Assembly (NCBI GenBank): GCA_900095095.1
Contig: FMBT01000453.1
Location: forward strand, 1-64,000
Direction of reading: 5' to 3'
DNA length: 64,000 bases
DNA from: Fragilariopsis cylindrus CCMP1102
Taxonomy: Eukaryota > Bacillariophyta > Bacillariophyceae > Bacillariales > Bacillariaceae
The notes under the pieces were generated by a model. The model was not told where the DNA came from, did no database searches, and worked only from the letters and a program-made list of their open reading frames with translations. Shown here piece after piece: positions 12,424 to 23,941 of the stretch. Both the position numbers and the translations under genes were made by a program. Numbering within the stretch: the first letter of the stretch is position 1; each line of letters starts with the position of its first letter.

Positions 12424-13175
12424 AATTCCGTTGTAATGTACTACATGAAACACTGTACTATTAAAACTAAAATCGATCACAAAAATTTATATATATTGAA
12501 TTTGATCAGAAGTTAGTAGCACGACGATGAATGAGCACTGCAACTTAATAGTACAGAATGAAACGAAATGAAAGTTGTATCTAGATATTCTCTGAAATGG
12601 ATTGGTTTAACAAAAATTATTTTTGTTCATCATCATCATCGTCGTCATCATCATCGTCGTCATCATCGTCATTACCACTAGTTTGATTTCGTTGATGTTG
12701 CTGTTGCTGTTATCATCATCATCATCGTCGTCGTCGTTATTTTTATTGTTATTGAGGACTACATTAAATTGATTATCAACAATCTATTTACAATTTACAG
12801 CACAGCTATAAGTTGTTTTTGGTTTTGTTTGTGTTGTTCATTACTAGTTATCTGAAGTTTCACTCGATTCAATAACACAAGTATTGTATTATTGTAGTAG
12901 GGATTTCATATTTCATTCTTGCATTGCCTAGTTCGAACGTAACAACATCCATAACAACCTTATAAGCCCCTTCTTCTAGTGAAAAGAGAAACTGATATCG
13001 ATCCTAGCGTTACGAAAAGAGTGGCTCACTGTCAAGAAGGTTTATTTCTTTTTCCAATTTTCAATTTTGTGACGAAATTTATATTTATCTATTACTTATT
13101 GTATATTGGTATTATCGTATTATAAATGAGTGAATTTCCGTGAAACTATTGACAGCAACGGAATACTTTGTTGAG
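12424..13175. other. Intergenic with CAT/CGT microsatellites
   Basis: Convergent 3' flanks of the glycosyltransferase and HEAT-repeat genes. Contains trinucleotide runs of (TCA/TCG)n at about 12629-12675 and 12713-12739. No gene recognised. Confidence 0.5.
12629..12739. repeat. (TCA/TCG)n trinucleotide microsatellites
   Basis: Two imperfect trinucleotide arrays of mixed TCA and TCG units, separated by about 35 bases including a short GTTGCTGTTGCT run. They could encode poly-Asp on the other strand, but no extended frame supports coding. Confidence 0.75.
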
Positions 13176-15553
13176 TTACATGCTTACGCTATCATCAATA
13201 CCCGGGTGGTTATTGTTATTCCCCATTCCCGTTACCTGTTGCTGAGGATTCACAAATTCATGTGGCATACCAGGTTGCACTTTTTGGGAGTAAGGTGTGT
13301 CTAAAAGACCTGGAGGTTCAAACGGAGAAAACTGAGTTTGATTTTGCTGTTGTTTCATCATAGGAGCCATGTTTCGTTCTTCCATTTCTCGCTCCCGAAG
13401 GGCCCGATCCAATGCTTCCTTTTGATGGTCATCATACAAACGACCACGGAATATAGTGGGTCCAACCAAGTCGCTCAATTCATGGGCACATGCGGCTGCC
13501 GCATGCTGGGAAATAGCTGATGCAGTTCTTGAAGCCACGTTTCGCATCAACAAATCCAAGAATACTTCCAAGTACAAACGCTTGCAACGAACCTTTCCAA
13601 CTGCCATCATCATACCAGGCAATTGACGCCACAGAGTCGTTCTCAACTCATCACTCTGAGGGAAATGAGAAACACGACAAATATCTGCTACCTCCTGCAA
13701 CAACGGAAGAAGGGTATCATCCGTGAATGGAGGTTGGACCGAGTCCGGTTCGTTGCAGGTTTCAATCAATTCTCGAATCAAATAAACGCAACCATCAGTG
13801 GCCTCCCACGGTTGCTTGGGACGATTGACTTCGCAATTTCCGCACCCAATTCGTCCCGCACCCGCTTTTTTCTTTAGTTTTGGTGCGAGCGATCCACAGC
13901 TGTAAAGTTGATTCTCGGTATGAGCCTCCATGTTATTCTGCAGAGCTTTAAATTCTTCCATAGTTTGTTTAGGTTGCAACTTGGCAGCTGGTAGATTTTC
14001 CTTAATGAAGGCCATCAACCTGTCAAAGAATTCTTTTCCATAGGCTTGACATGCTTGTCCCAAAGCCACAGCTGCATCAGCCCTGACACTCCAGATCTGA
14101 TCAGTCAGCTGTTCTGTCCATCTCGTCCACAACGTCTCCAATTCCGGACGGCATTCTTCCGGATATGCCCGACAGAAAATACCACATGCCAAACATGCCT
14201 CATCCCTCACAGGCCAACTTTCGTCATGAAAGCACATCAGCAACGCTTGTAATAGAATTGTTACGTGTGGTTGCAAGACCATCGCATGCTGTTCATCCCT
14301 ACCGATCTTGACTGCCAATTCAGCGACTGCTTGACAAGCCGCTTCTCGGACTACATGATTGTCGGCATCACACATTTTGACGTAGTAACGAACAATTGAA
14401 GCAATACTTTTAGCCACAGCCTGTACACCATTCTCCGGAAATATAAGTTTCCAAGTTTGATGCGAGTAAAGCTTTACTCCCTGTGCTAAGTAGAACCGAT
14501 TCAGACACATGCGGGGAACTAATGTAGGATACAACAGTTCCAAGTTTTCGGGTGGGAATTGACACTTTTCTTGAAGTGTACTCCAAAACACCCGATTCAA
14601 GACAGAACCAGCCATACGAACTTGCGACCAATTGTCTTCTAGACTACCCTTCAAGATCTTTACAGTCGTTTTACGAAGACCACCATTTTCTAGATGAGAC
14701 CAGTAAGCTTTATCATTTCCAGCGGCCACGATCAATTGTTCTAAGACAGCGATAGCCGCTGCTCTCACGTGTCGATTTACATGTGTGATGGCAGAATATT
14801 CCAAGTTTTGCAAAAGTAAATCCATATCATTAACGTGTTCGTAATATTTGGATCCTAAGCTAGCGACCCAACAAGCTAAGCATTGCCAGTTCGTTTCCAA
14901 TGCACGCCATCCAGTGGTATCGTCCAAAGCTCCCTCTGATGTTTTGCTGTACTTCTCGGCAGCGTCCCGACCTTCCGAAATGTGTTCATTCACAGATTGA
15001 ATAATCTGTGAATGAATAGTGTTGCGTTCCAACCTGTGACGTTCGCTCATATCGTCGTTGTTTGCTAATCCAACACTCCAAGTGGCATGGGCACCAACGG
15101 CTCTGGCAACCAAAGAGCGAATCCTGGGTTCTTTATGTTCGAGGTGTTTCAAGGTAGCCTCAAACAGAATCGTTGCCAACTGCGAGACTTGATCAGTCGT
15201 ATAAAAGCGACTGGTAACAGTGTCTTCGACGTTGTCAGTCATTTTCTCTTCGTCAGGAACTCGAGGACCATCGATATATACGGCGGTAGCTTCCGATGTC
15301 GCCGCGTTGGTAAGGATTTCCGTGGTTAGCAAGAGACCCACCGCTAGACTCTCCCAACGCTCTTCGTCAGAGTGAACAAGGAAAGTGATAGAATTGAGAA
15401 TTTTCTCATCGGTACCATTCTCGTCCTTGTTGTTGTTGTTGTTGTTGTTAGTGGAGTTTTTGAGCACTTCAGCGTTTTTGAGGATATCATCTGATAATGC
15501 GGGTCGACGACGTGGAAGAGATTGTAGTGCTCGCGTGGGCTAGAAAAGTCCAT
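13176..15553 (-). CDS. HEAT/ARM-repeat protein, unknown partner (frameshifted)
   Basis: Single-exon gene for an alpha-solenoid of HEAT-like repeats. Repeated helical pairs with the A-A-A-L and D/V-R signatures are visible in HRHVRAAAIAVLEQL, NHVVREAACQAVAELA, SWPVRDEACLACG and SVRADAAVALGQA. HEAT solenoids are protein-binding scaffolds. I cannot assign a specific complex such as importin, phosphatase or translation factor. The C-terminus is low-complexity, rich in Gln, Met and Pro. A CGNCEV motif sits near two thirds of the length. The start is chosen at ATG 15553 (MDFSSPTRAL), because the main frame has no ATG near its 5' end. This needs one extra C in the CCC run at 15537-15539. An Asn run, (AAC)n, occurs at about residues 31-37. 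Restored length is about 792 residues. Confidence 0.72.
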
Positions 15554-16110
15554 GATTACACCAATTCGCCAGACAACAGTCCTAGATGATTTAAGTATAC
15601 GTTAGTAGGATGGTAAAGTAGAAGTAGCTAAAGGCACTTGAGAGTTTTGTACAAACTTCTTTAATCGTGTTCGACGTTCGACAAAGTCAATGATACAACA
15701 ATATGATGAGCCTTTCAAGAATGCTGTACCATACTCGAAAACGTTACAAATGTCGTTGTTGTCGCGCAATAAAAACAGGTTTTGTGAGTCAAGCCTTCGT
15801 CCGTAAAAATCACAATTATTTTGTCTATTTTAATAGGGATTTCTTAAGAACCGTCCAAACAAAATAAGATCGTCGTAGAAAGCGTAAGAAAAAACCGTGG
15901 AACCTTCGTGCACAAAATCTCTAAATCTCAAATCAAAGCGATTTAGACGAGACATTTTAAATGCTGTCTCGATCATCCGATTTTCTTATTTCTTCCACAA
16001 ATTACATTCGTCTACCGTATCGCCTCGTGACATCGTAAAAGCATAACAATCAATCCAACACTTGTAATACATATATAAAAATAAGATAAAATAAAACAAT
16101 AAAAATAAAA
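15554..16110. promoter_or_regulatory. Divergent intergenic region
   Basis: About 550 bases between the HEAT-repeat gene (-) and the Tudor-SN gene (+), expected to hold both promoters. The last 40 bases are nearly pure A/T leader before ATG 16111. No motif assigned. Confidence 0.35.
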
Positions 16111-19100
16111 ATGGTGACCGTTCCTCCTGTTTCCCGTCCTCCTATTATCCTCCCATCGAGAGGTGTTGCCCGTGTCAAAAGTGTTTTGAGCGGCGATACA
16201 GTGATTCTACTTGGAAAGGCACAGACTCCTAATGGGAAAGCACCCGAAGTGATTTTTACATTGGAAAATATTAGCGCTCCGAGGTATGTAGTAATAGGCT
16301 TCTTTTATTAAAAATCCAGGTCGTCGCCGATTTGATCCATATAGGACTCTAACAAAAAAAAATGTTGCCTCTCTCATCTGTCAATATCTTCTCTTCACTC
16401 ACCTTACTGTATTTCAATTATTACACCCACCCAAAAAATAATAAACGCGACTTCATCATATCATTAAAATAAAATCGCTATTTCAATCAAATATCAAAAC
16501 TTAGAATGGCATCCAAAGGTAATGGTAACGTTGACGAACCGGGTGCGTTCCCGGCTCGAGAATGGTTGCGTCAAATGGTTGTTGGTAAAATGGTATCCTT
16601 CGAGGTACGGAAACAAGGTGCGTCCGCCGGTGATCGTGTGTACGGATTACTCAGTGTAACTCCTCCAGGTGGAACTCCGGATCAAACTATAAGCCTTGCA
16701 CAGGAGGCTATTCGTAACGGTTTCGCCACTCCTAGAATGACACCAACAGCCAATGGCACAGCAGAAACTACCGACGATGGAATAGAAGGAGGTACAGAAG
16801 AAGAGGAATGGAAAATGAGTTTATGGCAGGCATACGACGAAGCAAAACGAAGCCAAGCAGGAATTCACTCGCAGACACCATTGGTACGAAAGATAAAGAA
16901 TGCAGGAGAAGCCTTTGAAACATTAGAATTGGTCCAATTAAGTCAAAAGGTCGGTTCTCAAGGTGGAAAAATCAAATGCGTTGTCGAATATATTTTTGAT
17001 GGTAGTCGTTTTCGTATTCAAGTGATAGATCCAGCTATGGGAGAGCTCCAATACGGTAGTTTCACATTATTGTTGGCAGGTGTTAGTAGTCCCCGTGTTG
17101 GTAATCCACGAGCGACTCCTCCTCACAATCCGAAGATTTCGCTGATGAAGCACGAACATTGCCGAATTACGAATTTTGCAACGAGAATTAGATATCACAC
17201 TATACGGAACAGATAAGTCGGGTGTATGCGGTGTTGGTTCTATCTTACATCCAAAAGGTAACATCGCGGTCGAATTAATGAAGAATGGTTTGGCCAAAAT
17301 GTCTGACTGGTCACTCCGTATGATGAGTCCTGCTGATGTCCCAGCCTTGAGAATTGCATTAAACAACTCAAAACAAACCAATCTTGGCATATGGCACTCA
17401 TATGCGCCTCCTCAATTGGCAGGTGCATCGGTAATTATTGGAACGGTAGTTGAAGTATTAACTGGAGATACAGTGAATGTTCTGCCGGATGGAGTAGCGT
17501 ATGACTCCGAAGACAGACTAGTAAAAATTTCTTTGGCATCGATTCGGGCACCAAGAATTGGAAATGAGCGTGTTGGACGCGCTAATGAACCATATTCACC
17601 TGAATGCAGAGATCGACTTCGAGTTATGACAGTTGGCAAACCTTGTAAGGTTCAAGTTCATTACGAACGTGACATTCCATATGGAAATAGAACAGAAACA
17701 CGACAATTTGGTACATTATCTACGAAAACCAAGTCAGATGTTGGAGAGACTTTGATTTCTGAAGGTCTCGCCACGACACAATATCATAAAGATGGCGAAG
17801 AAACGTCACCTAGATACGATGACTTACGTGCAGCAGAATCTATTGCGAAGGCAGCCACGAAAGGTTTACACTCAGAAAATGAATACAAATCAACTGCTAT
17901 CAATGATCTTTCCGACCCGAAGAAGGCGAAGGCTTATTCTGGTTCCTTAATGCGAGCAGGAAAACTTAAGGCAATTGCAGAATACTGTTTCAATGGTGCT
18001 CGATTTAAAATGTTCATCCCATCTGAGAATTGTTACATTATGTTTGCTCCAAATGCCTTGAGATGTCCACAACCATCACCTCCCGTAGGAAGCACACGTC
18101 AAGGAAAACCAGCCGAACCTTTTGGCGATGCATCCAAGCGTCATGCTCGATTAACTGTCCTTCAAAGAACCGTCGAGATCGATTGCTCCGGTTGTACGCT
18201 TGGCGGTGTCATTGTAGGTTCAATTTTTGTTGGATCGGGCGCTTCACGACGAGACTACGGCATTGAGCTAGTCGGCGCTGGACTGGCCACGGTCGACCAA
18301 AGAAAGATAGATTACGGCGAAGCACCACAGAATCTTGTTGACACCCAAGCAGCAGCTCAAACTAACAAGGTCGGAATCTGGTCAATTGCGCAACCTGTCG
18401 ACACTACGTACAGAGCTCCTAGTAAATCTACTGAAAGACAAAAAGATGAAATTTTGCTTGCCAGAATCAGCGAAATCCGCAGTGGAACTCATTTTTTCTA
18501 CCATATTGTCAACGATGAAGCTTCCAAAGTAATGGACAAAAGTATGAAGCTGTTTACTACAAATAACGGAACTGCGGGTGCACCTTGCGACTATAAGGTC
18601 AACAGGGTAGTAGCTGCCCTCTTTGATGACGGCACCGGTAAAAGTTGGTACAGAGCGAAGATTGTAGAAAAGCAACCAGGTAACAAAGCAGTTGTTCTCT
18701 TTTTTGATCATGGTAATATGGCAACTGTTCCTGTTGCAACACATCTCCGGCCTCTCGATCCAAGTCTAGGTACTGATCGAATTCCACCAATCGCACAAGA
18801 AGCAACTCTTGCATTGACTCTTTCTCGTCCCCTTTCTGACGAATACGGAATGGACGCTGCTCGTAAGCTTCAGTCATTGTGCTGGGGTAAGGATCTATCG
18901 ATCCGTACCACAGGACGCGATGAAAATGGTAAGATGGCTGTTACAATCTCAACTGGCTCAAACGAAACCGTCAACGAAGAGCTAATCTCTGCTGGTTTGG
19001 CACGAGTTGCTAAACCAGCCGCAGTACAAACCTTGGCCGCAAATATGGTTAATGGATCTGCTGTCATTAAGTTGGCTGCAGAGCTCAATGTTGCACAAGA

Positions 19101-19173
19101 AGCAGCCCGCAGATCGCGTTCAGGCATGTGGGTTTATGGTGACATTGGTGATGACGACGAAGAGGAAGGCTAG
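16111..19173 (+). CDS. Tudor-SN (SND1/p100-like), two frame breaks
   Basis: Multifunctional RNA-binding protein with staphylococcal-nuclease-like (SN) OB folds plus a Tudor domain, linked in other eukaryotes to RNA stability, splicing and stress granules. Exon 1 is 16111-16283. Exon 2 starts at 16505 after a TTAG acceptor, giving SAPRMASKGN across the join. SN1 includes VARVKSVLSGDTVILLG and AFPAREWLRQMVVGK. SN3 has VVEVLTGDTVNVLPDG and SLASIRAPR. SN4 has AIAEYCFNGARFKMFIP. The Tudor core is KVNRVVAALFDDGTGKSWYRAKI with FFDHGN. A C-terminal partial SN domain follows, and the tail is acidic. Two one-base gaps, near 17121-17125 (one C) and 17159-17160 (one T), separate the two halves of the second exon. 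Restoring both gives a continuous frame of about 947 residues, the normal family size. SN domains of this family usually lack nuclease catalytic residues. Confidence 0.9.
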
Positions 19174-19359
19174 GCTGTTAAAAATGTTCGGTTACCGTGT
19201 ATTCTTTATTCAATACTATAAACACCTAAAATGATGATAATATCATACTGCTAATTTTTAGACAATTAATAGAAGAGGCAATTATAAAAAAGCTCCATCT
19301 CATTTTTTAGCTCATATATCGCCGTTTCTTAGATTAATTATTTGTGTTGATTCTCGATT

Positions 19360-20271
19360 CTACAGGATTCTTAGCTGATCGCAATATCTCCAAAGAAGTA
19401 ATGGCGAAACTAAATCGTTAACTTCATGTACGAAGGAACCCTCAACGTTAAAGGATTGTAAAATTTTGGCGTCCGGTCCGATCACGATGTCACCTATTAT
19501 CGTATGCATTGTCATTAGTATTAATATAAATGGAGCAATCAATAGACGGGAGAGTAGTTCGTTAAGTAAGGAGAAATTTTTAATAATATTGAAAGCGTCA
19601 CACCAATCAAAAACAATCACTACAAACAAACGAGCAAATACACAAAGAACAAACTGCATCATGACATGACATGTCATATCGTTTTACGTACCATCTTCTT
19701 TAGCACCCCAACCTAAGAATCCACCTGATTTGCTTCTACCAACAGGTACTTTTCCACTTAATGTATTGATTCCAGAAATCATTGTATTTGGTCGACTACC
19801 ATCTTTTGGTTTTCCTCTACTCCAATCTTCAATAGCAAGTTGGACAGCAGAAATTGATTCCTCCTCAATAATATGGTATGAACCCATCTTTTCACGAATT
19901 TCAAGATTCCTTGGGTCTTCGATTTGTGATCTCTTTTGTTTACCTAACTTTTTGAATGCCTTTTCATTCGGAACAAAAATAGTGACACCACCCTGTTTAA
20001 TTGCCAACATCATATCATCATTGATCAATTTGTAAAAACTGGGATATCTTTTCTCAAGGAAGGAATCAAGTTTGGGTCGATCCGGCTCCTCCACTTCTTC
20101 CCAATCGCTACTGTCGGTCGGTTCGGCAAAGGTACGGAAGGCAGATGCTGTTTTCGTTATTGTCTTCGCCGTCGCCGCCGCCGTCGGTTTCGGGCATTGT
20201 GAAATGAATGCTGTCACGTCTGTTACTTGTAGAAGCAACAGAGCAATGATTTGTACCGTGAAAGTTTTCAT
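19360..20271 (-). CDS. Fasciclin (FAS1) domain protein with signal peptide
   Basis: Two exons: 20271-19692 and 19493-19360, intron about 198 bp (GTACGT donor, ATAATAG acceptor); 237 residues. The start is ATG 20271 (MKTFTVQIIALLLLQVTDVTAF); the upstream open frame begins only with TTG. The signal peptide ends in TAF-ISQ, compatible with plastid targeting in diatoms, though secretion is possible. The FAS1 fold is supported by the H1-like segment GGVTIFVPNEKAFKKL, the YHI motif in GSYHIIEEE and the final GPDAKILQSF strand created by the splice. FAS1 domains mediate adhesion or protein interaction, and several microalgal copies are organellar. It converges with Tudor-SN, whose end lies 186 bases away. 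Confidence 0.8.
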
Positions 20272-21475
20272 TATTCGTTCAATTCGGCTCAATAGAGTGT
20301 TTTGTGAATGATTAATATCTTGCGAGTATGGTTTCGTTGATCGACGACAGCTTGTGAAATTGTGGAAAAATTGTTTTGTACTGTACTACGAAGTACTAGT
20401 ATCTTTAATGCTTTGATGATGCATCGGAGGAATGCGTGTTCGCTTTTCGAGGATTTTGTGTACAATTTGAAATTGTACCAGTGCGTACAAGAATCTCAAT
20501 CAATCGACCGAGTTATTTGTGGAGTGCGCGGGAATATCAGTTTTTCTATTTTTCCCGATTTTCAAGCATTAAACGCAGTTTAGCTAAGACGGCGCTTCTG
20601 CCCCTCCCCCTAGGCACAATACACGAGGAAATTTTTTTGATCTCCTACTCTAGACTACTAGGAAGGTGTCCAACTGATATGACTGACTTGAACATCCACA
20701 CATCCCGATACATTGTACCATATATCTGGTTTGATTTACTATCACTTTCTACTCCTGGGGCTTATATCCGAGGCTAGTAGTAGAGTTGATACACCTTCAC
20801 TGATGATGAATATGAGGATGTATTGATGATGGCTTTTCAATTGAGCTAATAATACCATGTTGGATGGAGCTGCTGTATCAATTAAAATTCTTGCCATCTT
20901 TGAGATCCTATACAAACAGGGGTCAATCAAGATGTGAAAAAATCTATTCAAAAAGTACTTTTCACATAATTTATGTGTTCCAAGCAAGCTGTTGAAGAAA
21001 CGTTTCATCTACAATATATTCAATACTGTACAATCCATAATAACTATTTAAAGATAAACTTATGAATGATATGTAATAGATAAGGCTTCATCTAAAATTT
21101 TCAGTAATGATAATATCACAAAGCACTTTCTGACCTGCTTTTATGTTGTAAATAATACAGTAGTTTGCCACTTTACTTCTGCATTTAGCTGGAGATAAAT
21201 GTAGCTCTCATTAACTAACAACACCTTGTGGTAGAGGATAATCATGACTAAATTATCATTTTCTACTGTACATATCACAGCATGCGATATTATAGAAGTA
21301 GTAACGAGTGAGGGCAAGCATTTTAGCTAAGGGTACTATTGGGATAAAAATATATTTTATATAAGATTATAATACTTTGTTGAGTTCCCGCAAAAAGTTC
21401 TAAAAAAAATCAATCGAATTGTAACAAGTAAACCTGTTAGCTCCATCGAATCGAGTTGTATGGGGGCGTTGTTGC
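20272..21475. other. Intergenic, no gene seen
   Basis: About 1.2 kb of AT-rich sequence between the fasciclin promoter side and the 3' end of the uS10 gene. Only short, unconvincing open frames occur on either strand. Confidence 0.5.
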
Positions 21476-21844
21476 TTATCGGTCATTGATGGTAACATCA
21501 ACTTCAACTCCAGCCTCAATAGGGATACTGGTAACTTGCTTGACAACATCGGATGGTGCATGTAAATCAATCAAACGCTTGTGGATACGCATCTCGAATT
21601 TGTCCCATGTATTGGTACCTTCACCACTTGGTGCCTTACGGGTAGTAATACGTAACTTCTTGGTTGGCATACGAACAGGACCAGTAACGTGAAGTTTCTT
21701 GTCAAGGGATGCCTTCTTTAAATCAGCACAGACCTTTTCAAGATTCTTAACATTACGACTAGTTAAGGTGATACGGATGCGATGGACAACTTCATCAGTT
21801 GGTGCGGCACCTCCTTCCTTCTTTGGTGGGTATGCGGAGGACAT
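21476..21844 (-). CDS. Ribosomal protein uS10 (40S S20)
   Basis: Small-subunit ribosomal protein of the cytosolic ribosome; 122 residues in one exon, the usual length for eukaryotic S20. Family features are [20 protein letters not shown] near the start, [18 protein letters not shown] in the middle and the C-terminal strand VEVDVTIND. No targeting peptide is present, which supports the cytosolic rather than organellar homologue. Upstream on the same strand a strong donor (CAGGTAAGT, about 22031-22039) and a pyrimidine-rich stretch ending in AAATAG (about 21883) suggest a leader intron, common in ribosomal-protein genes; this is inference. Confidence 0.96.
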   Translation of the reverse strand: MSSAYPPKKEGGAAPTDEVVHRIRITLTSRNVKNLEKVCADLKKASLDKKLHVTGPVRMPTKKLRITTRKAPSGEGTNTWDKFEMRIHKRLIDLHAPSDVVKQVTSIPIEAGVEVDVTINDR

Positions 21845-22396
21845 GATTTGATTGAGTTATTAAAAAAAAATGGAAATGCTTCAGACTATTTTCGGGTCGG
21901 GTGGAGGAAGAGAGGAAAAATAAAATGAATACGTTAGATAAAAGAAATAATATTATTTTGAGAATCATCTAATAACCATATCAACACGAAGGGTAGGGTG
22001 GTAACATTCATCATGATGCGAAAAAGATTACTTACCTGGAACAAAGTGAGAAGCTAGGTACTACGTGAGTTGACTAGTTAATCTTGAGTGTTGTGAGAGT
22101 AAGTAGTAGCAACAAGAATTGATCAATCGTAGACTGATGATACGGCGTTGATAGCGATTTGAGATTTCTTTTGTGATGATGAGAAAAGAAGTTACCGACT
22201 TACTAAATATCGAGCGTGGATAATTTGGGGAGAGGTTTAGTATTTTGTTGATTAAGGATAAGGGTTAAGCTTATACAGTTCCCCCTTTTAATCAACCAAG
22301 CACCGCCCCTCCCCGCCAACTACCAAACTCGTAACCTACTTTTATTAGAGTATCTTCTGAATCATCATAAAACAACAACAAAATAAGACAACGACG
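21845..22396. promoter_or_regulatory. Divergent region with possible uS10 leader intron
   Basis: Lies between uS10 (-) and the hydroxylase-like gene (+). On the minus strand a consensus GGTAAGT donor near 22036 pairs plausibly with an acceptor near 21883, which would make a leader intron of about 150 bp. A pyrimidine-rich CCCCTTTTAATC stretch lies at about 22281-22292. Confidence 0.3.
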
Positions 22397-23685
22397 ATGG
22401 TCCAATCGAAGAGAGTTCAAGCGATTCATTCTCTTTCTTTGATGTCCAACGAATACAACGAGAACGCCAACTGCTGGGTCTGGATAGTAGTGCTAATCTT
22501 AAGTCCTATCTATTATTATTTCTACCACCCAAACAGAAAAAGGATAATAATAATAATAATAATAATAACCACGAAATAATCGAGCAAGAAAAGAGAGGAT
22601 CAGCAGGAAATTCTCCTCAGGCCCAGATATCATCTTGTAACAATCCTCTTTGTATACGATGTGTACGTTATGGGTACCTCCAAAAGAATGCTAAAAGTAA
22701 ACTTTCATGGATATTGTGGGATTTCAAGACACGTTTTCCATCCAAATTTTCATCCTTAAATCAACGTATACCAAATTCAATCCAACAACAACACGGAAGC
22801 AGTGACAATGGTAGTAATAACAGTAAAAATTCAAATTCAAATTCACCCTTACTGCTACAAAATCCTACAGTTTTAATGGTTTCAGATCTACCTTCAAAAG
22901 AAATTGTTACCGATTGGCATCAGAATACATATGAATATCTAAGTCAACGATCAACTCGACGAATCGTCTTTGATGTACTACGATGTCTTTGTCTTTATGG
23001 TGATTATGATGGATGGGGTGATAATGATTGGACTGAAAACGATTCACCTCAGGGACAGGTTTGGAAAGTATTCCATATTTTGAATCAAGGATCATGGAAT
23101 CCAATTCTTCTTGACGAAGACGAAGACGACGACGACGAGAACAAAAACGACAATAATAATAGCATATCATGTCAGAAGAAAAAGCTCCTACTAGATCTTG
23201 TTCGAAACATTCCTGGTCTGTTGGATAATTGTATATTTGGTAATGTTTTTATTTCAAAAATTTATCCTGGTACAAATATTGAATCACATTGTGGACCAAC
23301 CAATATACGTCATCGTCTTCAATTTGTTTTGAAAATGCCTGACAAATCATCATCATCATCATCGTCATGTGAACTTTTTCTTTCGGTGGGTAATGAAAAA
23401 ATCTCATACTGGGATGTTCACAAAGATATATTCATCTTTGACGATTCCTTCTTCCATTCAGTGACATATAATGGTCATGCCGATGAGACTCAGATGATGA
23501 AAGGGAGGACGACCGATTTTGTTGGAGGGGGTGTTCACGAAAACGAACCGGATCTGGATCCGGAACAAGCACGAATTGTCTTGATTATAGACTTGTGGCA
23601 TCCCAGCTTGCAAGATATGGAAAAAACGTTGTTGCAACAATTATACCCTCCATTCACTTCTTCTGACAGCAAAAAGATATCGTGA
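22397..23685 (+). CDS. Aspartyl/asparaginyl beta-hydroxylase-like membrane protein (frameshifted)
   Basis: Fe(II)/2-oxoglutarate oxygenase of the Asp/Asn beta-hydroxylase family. The N-terminus has one transmembrane segment (CWVWIVVLILSPIYYYFY), an Asn run, then the cysteine motif CNNPLCIRC, which resembles the one before the catalytic domain in animal ASPHD proteins. The catalytic domain shows KIYPGTNIESHCGPTNIRH, with the first metal His, then GNEKISYWDV, FDDSFFHSVTYN, with the second His, and ARIVLIIDLWHP. The likely orientation is type II with a lumenal enzyme. The frame breaks at the AAAAA run 22537-22541: the membrane segment frame stops at 22577 while the downstream frame is open back through the (AAT)n run. 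One extra A joins them and gives about 429 residues. The substrate is unknown. Confidence 0.82.
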
Positions 23686-23941
23686 TATTGAATCGAATCA
23701 AACAGATGTCCACTTAAGACCACTTTCCAATTTTATGTCTCTTATATGGAGGGGGTGGGGGGGGGGGGTGCATTAATATATAATAGCTAGGATATATATA
23801 CGTCGATTCTTCAAAATCCCATTGACAAATTTATCTTTTAAACTTCAATTTTTATCTAATTTTTTTCTGGTGGTTAAACAGTTGACTTTGCCTCGTTTCA
23901 TTCCGTTGGATTATGTTGACAACACGTTAAATATGAATTAT
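23686..23941. other. Short 3' intergenic with G12 run
   Basis: Convergent 3' flanks. Contains G5-T-G12 at about 23751-23768, an extreme homopolymer where the exact length is unlikely to be reliable. Confidence 0.5.

Noticed and set aside
12629-12739. Coding sequence for an acidic poly-Asp protein on the reverse strand
   Set aside because: The runs are interrupted by stops and flanked by non-coding sequence; a microsatellite is simpler.
22907-23170. 87-codon minus-strand open frame
   Set aside because: Shadow of the hydroxylase-like gene.
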